A DNA stretch of 7,837 nucleotides from Pseudomonadota bacterium. GTDB lineage: Bacteria > Pseudomonadota > Gammaproteobacteria > Burkholderiales > SG8-39. The notes under the pieces are model-generated. The model had not been told where the DNA came from, made no database searches, and worked only from the letters and a program-made list of their open reading frames with translations. This document shows positions 6,255-7,837 of this stretch, piece after piece. Made by a program: the position numbers and the translations under genes. The stretch's first letter is position 1. Each line of letters starts with the position of its first letter. The stretch lies in NCBI GenBank assembly GCA_003242425.1, contig QGUL01000068.1:1-7837 (forward strand), written 5' to 3'.

Positions 6255-7837
6255 CTACAGCTCCGCCACCGCTTCCTGCACTTCCTTCACCGAAGGCAGT
6301 TCGGACAGCAGACGCGGCGGCTGGAACTCGTCTGCCGGATACAAGGCGTACACCGGCACGCCGGTCCGGCCGAGCGCGGCGAGCTCCGCGCTGATGGCGT
6401 CGTCGCGCGTGGTCCAGTCGGCGCGCAGCAACGCGACGTTCTTGCTCGCGAAAGCCTGCAGCACGCGATCGTCGGCGAGCGTGGTGCGCTTGTTGTACTG
6501 GCAAGTCACGCACCATGCGGCGGTGAAATCCACGAACACGGGCCGGCCTTGGGCGCGCAGCTCGGCCACGCGCTTGGGCGACCACGCTTCCCATCCGGCT
6601 TCCACGGCCGCCGCCGCAGGTACCGCCGTCTTCCATGCCGGCAGCGCCCAGGCGAAGACGCCGGCAAGGATGAGCAAAGCCGGCAGGCCGAGCGCCCAGC
6701 GCGCACGCCCGGCCACGGCGGGCGAACCCCATGCCCAGGCGACGAGCGCCACCGCGACCAAAAGCGCCAGCATCGCCACCGCGCCGTCGATGCCCGTCTG
6801 CATGCCGAGCACCCAGATCAGCCACACCACGGTGGCGAACATGGGGAAGGCCATGAGGATCTTGAAGCGCAGCAGCCACGGCCCCGGACGCGGCAGCGCG
6901 CGCGCCACCGCAGGCACCACGCTGGCGACGAGATACGGCGCCGCCATACCCAGACCGAGCGAGGCGAACACCGCCAAAGCCTGCGCCGCGGGCAGCGTCA
7001 CCGCGAAACCGAGCGCCGCGCCCATGAACGGCGCCGTACAGGGCGAAGCGATCGCCACCGCGATCACGCCGGTGAAGAACGCGTCGGCGATGGGGTGGCG
7101 CAACTGCCAGCCGCCGAGGCTCGCCGGCAGCACGGCGCGCAGCTCGAACACGCCCGCGAGATTCAGTCCGATCAGCGTGAACAGCACGGCGAGCGAAGCG
7201 ACGAAGCCCGGCTCCTGCAGCTGGAAGCCCCAGCCCAGTTGCTCGCCCGCTGCGCGCAACGCGAGCAGCAGCCCCGCCAGCGCGACGAAGGACAGCAATA
7301 CGCCGGCGGTGTAGGCGAAGCCGCCCGCGACGAGCCGCGCGCGCTTGTGCGCGTGATCGGCGAAGCCCAGCAGCTTCAGCGACAGCACCGGGAACACGCA
7401 GGGCATGAGGTTGAGCAGCAGCCCGCCGACGAAGGCGAAGCCCAGCGCCACCGCAAGGGAGAGATCGTTTTCTGGCGCGACCGGCGCAGGCCGGTCGAAG
7501 CGGCCGAGATCGAAAGTCGGCATGGGCTTGGGCGGCACGTCCGCGACCTGCGACCACGGCGTGCTCATGGGCGCCGCGACTCGGATGATGTCCTGACGGT
7601 CATTGAACACCAGCACCGCGGGAATGGTCTCCGGGCTCGCGCTGCGCTGCGGCGAGAGCAGCACGCGCCCTTCCCACACGCCCGCTTCCCAGGATTGCAG
7701 CACCGGCTCGGCGTGCTCGATCAGCCCCGCGGTTTCGTAATAGACCTCGGCCTGTCTGTCCCGCACGCGCTCGGGCAGTCCTTCCACCCGCAACACGAGC
7801 GCGTAGCCTTCTGCGAAGGCGGTGGCTTTCACGTCTT
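6255..7837 (-). CDS. dsbD: ScsB/DsbD-like protein-disulfide reductase (N-terminus beyond the window)
   Basis: This inner-membrane electron transporter passes reducing equivalents from cytoplasmic thioredoxin to periplasmic thiol proteins. About 527 C-terminal residues are visible; the frame runs off the right edge. Counting from the GTG codon at 7832 (internal, not a start), residues 1-95 are the end of a periplasmic alpha-like domain. The membrane domain (about 123-400) has some eight or nine helices, with its two redox cysteines in NLMPCVFPVLSLK (C145) and IASPCTAPFMG (C265). The C-terminal thioredoxin-like gamma domain (about 415-525) has VDFTAAWCVTCQYNK (C441, C444) and cis-proline P493 in TGVPVY. 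All three parts needed for relay chemistry are present except that the alpha-domain cysteines are not in view. The N-terminal part before the first helix looks more like ScsB than E. coli DsbD. It heads the operon with the lipoprotein and redoxin genes; the promoter is outside the window. Confidence 0.93.
   Translation of the reverse strand, partial: DVKATAFAEGYALVLRVEGLPERVRDRQAEVYYETAGLIEHAEPVLQSWEAGVWEGRVLLSPQRSASPETIPAVLVFNDRQDIIRVAAPMSTPWSQVADVPPKPMPTFDLGRFDRPAPVAPENDLSLAVALGFAFVGGLLLNLMPCVFPVLSLKLLGFADHAHKRARLVAGGFAYTAGVLLSFVALAGLLLALRAAGEQLGWGFQLQEPGFVASLAVLFTLIGLNLAGVFELRAVLPASLGGWQLRHPIADAFFTGVIAVAIASPCTAPFMGAALGFAVTLPAAQALAVFASLGLGMAAPYLVASVVPAVARALPRPGPWLLRFKILMAFPMFATVVWLIWVLGMQTGIDGAVAMLALLVAVALVAWAWGSPAVAGRARWALGLPALLILAGVFAWALPAWKTAVPAAAAVEAGWEAWSPKRVAELRAQGRPVFVDFTAAWCVTCQYNKRTTLADDRVLQAFASKNVALLRADWTTRDDAISAELAALGRTGVPVYALYPADEFQPPRLLSELPSVKEVQEAVAEL

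Noticed and set aside
5932..7314. A 460-codon plus-strand frame opposite the lipoprotein and DsbD-like gene
   Set aside because: It is Ala/Ser/Thr-rich antisense shadow of a membrane protein, with no domain or ribosome binding site.
5935..7557. A 540-codon minus-strand frame covering the lipoprotein and most of the DsbD-like gene
   Set aside because: Only its last 95 codons (lipobox, ribosome binding site) look real. The remainder is Arg/Ala-rich shadow of the DsbD-like gene in another frame.

Overview
The window is 7,837 bases of uniformly GC-rich, densely coding bacterial chromosome. The first ~38 bases are the exception and are visibly AT-richer. The gene repertoire points to a Gram-negative proteobacterium, most likely a betaproteobacterium: an Lhr-type helicase, a compact WCGYC thioredoxin, an AI-2E/PerM-family transporter with a C-terminal extension, a TVP38/VTT membrane protein, a lipobox lipoprotein and a ScsB/DsbD-type electron transporter. 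That placement is an inference from protein style, not from a marker gene.

Layout. At 17-496 (-) lies the first ~154 residues of a large Lhr-like helicase, cut off by foreign-looking AT-rich DNA before its Walker B motif. A 149-bp divergent intergenic region leads to a 191-residue soluble protein of unknown function (646-1221, +). It converges, with a single base between stop codons, on a 108-residue thioredoxin (1223-1549, -). Upstream of the thioredoxin on the same strand is an unrecognised 271-residue protein with a membrane hairpin (1680-2495, -), followed by a good intrinsic terminator at 1643-1669. A 167-bp divergent region separates it from a two-gene plus-strand unit: an AI-2E-family permease with a B12-binding-like C-terminal domain (2663-4474) and a VTT-domain (TVP38) membrane protein (4504-5214). 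A strong hairpin at 5264-5290 separates this unit from a converging minus-strand operon.

The minus-strand operon, read right to left, is a ScsB/DsbD-like transmembrane thiol transporter (enters from beyond the right edge, ends at 6255), a small His-rich lipoprotein (5935-6222) and an exported redoxin (5298-5906). Gaps of 32 and 28 bp and clear ribosome binding sites suggest co-transcription. The natural reading is a periplasmic reducing pathway: cytoplasmic thioredoxin electrons cross the membrane through the DsbD-like protein and are used by the exported redoxin, with the lipoprotein as an uncharacterised, possibly metal-binding, partner. Thioredoxin-fold proteins thus occur three times in the window.

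I see no rRNA, tRNA, CRISPR array or complete mobile element. Nothing here is a clear new system. The most interesting items are the truncated helicase junction and the DsbD-like/lipoprotein/redoxin operon.
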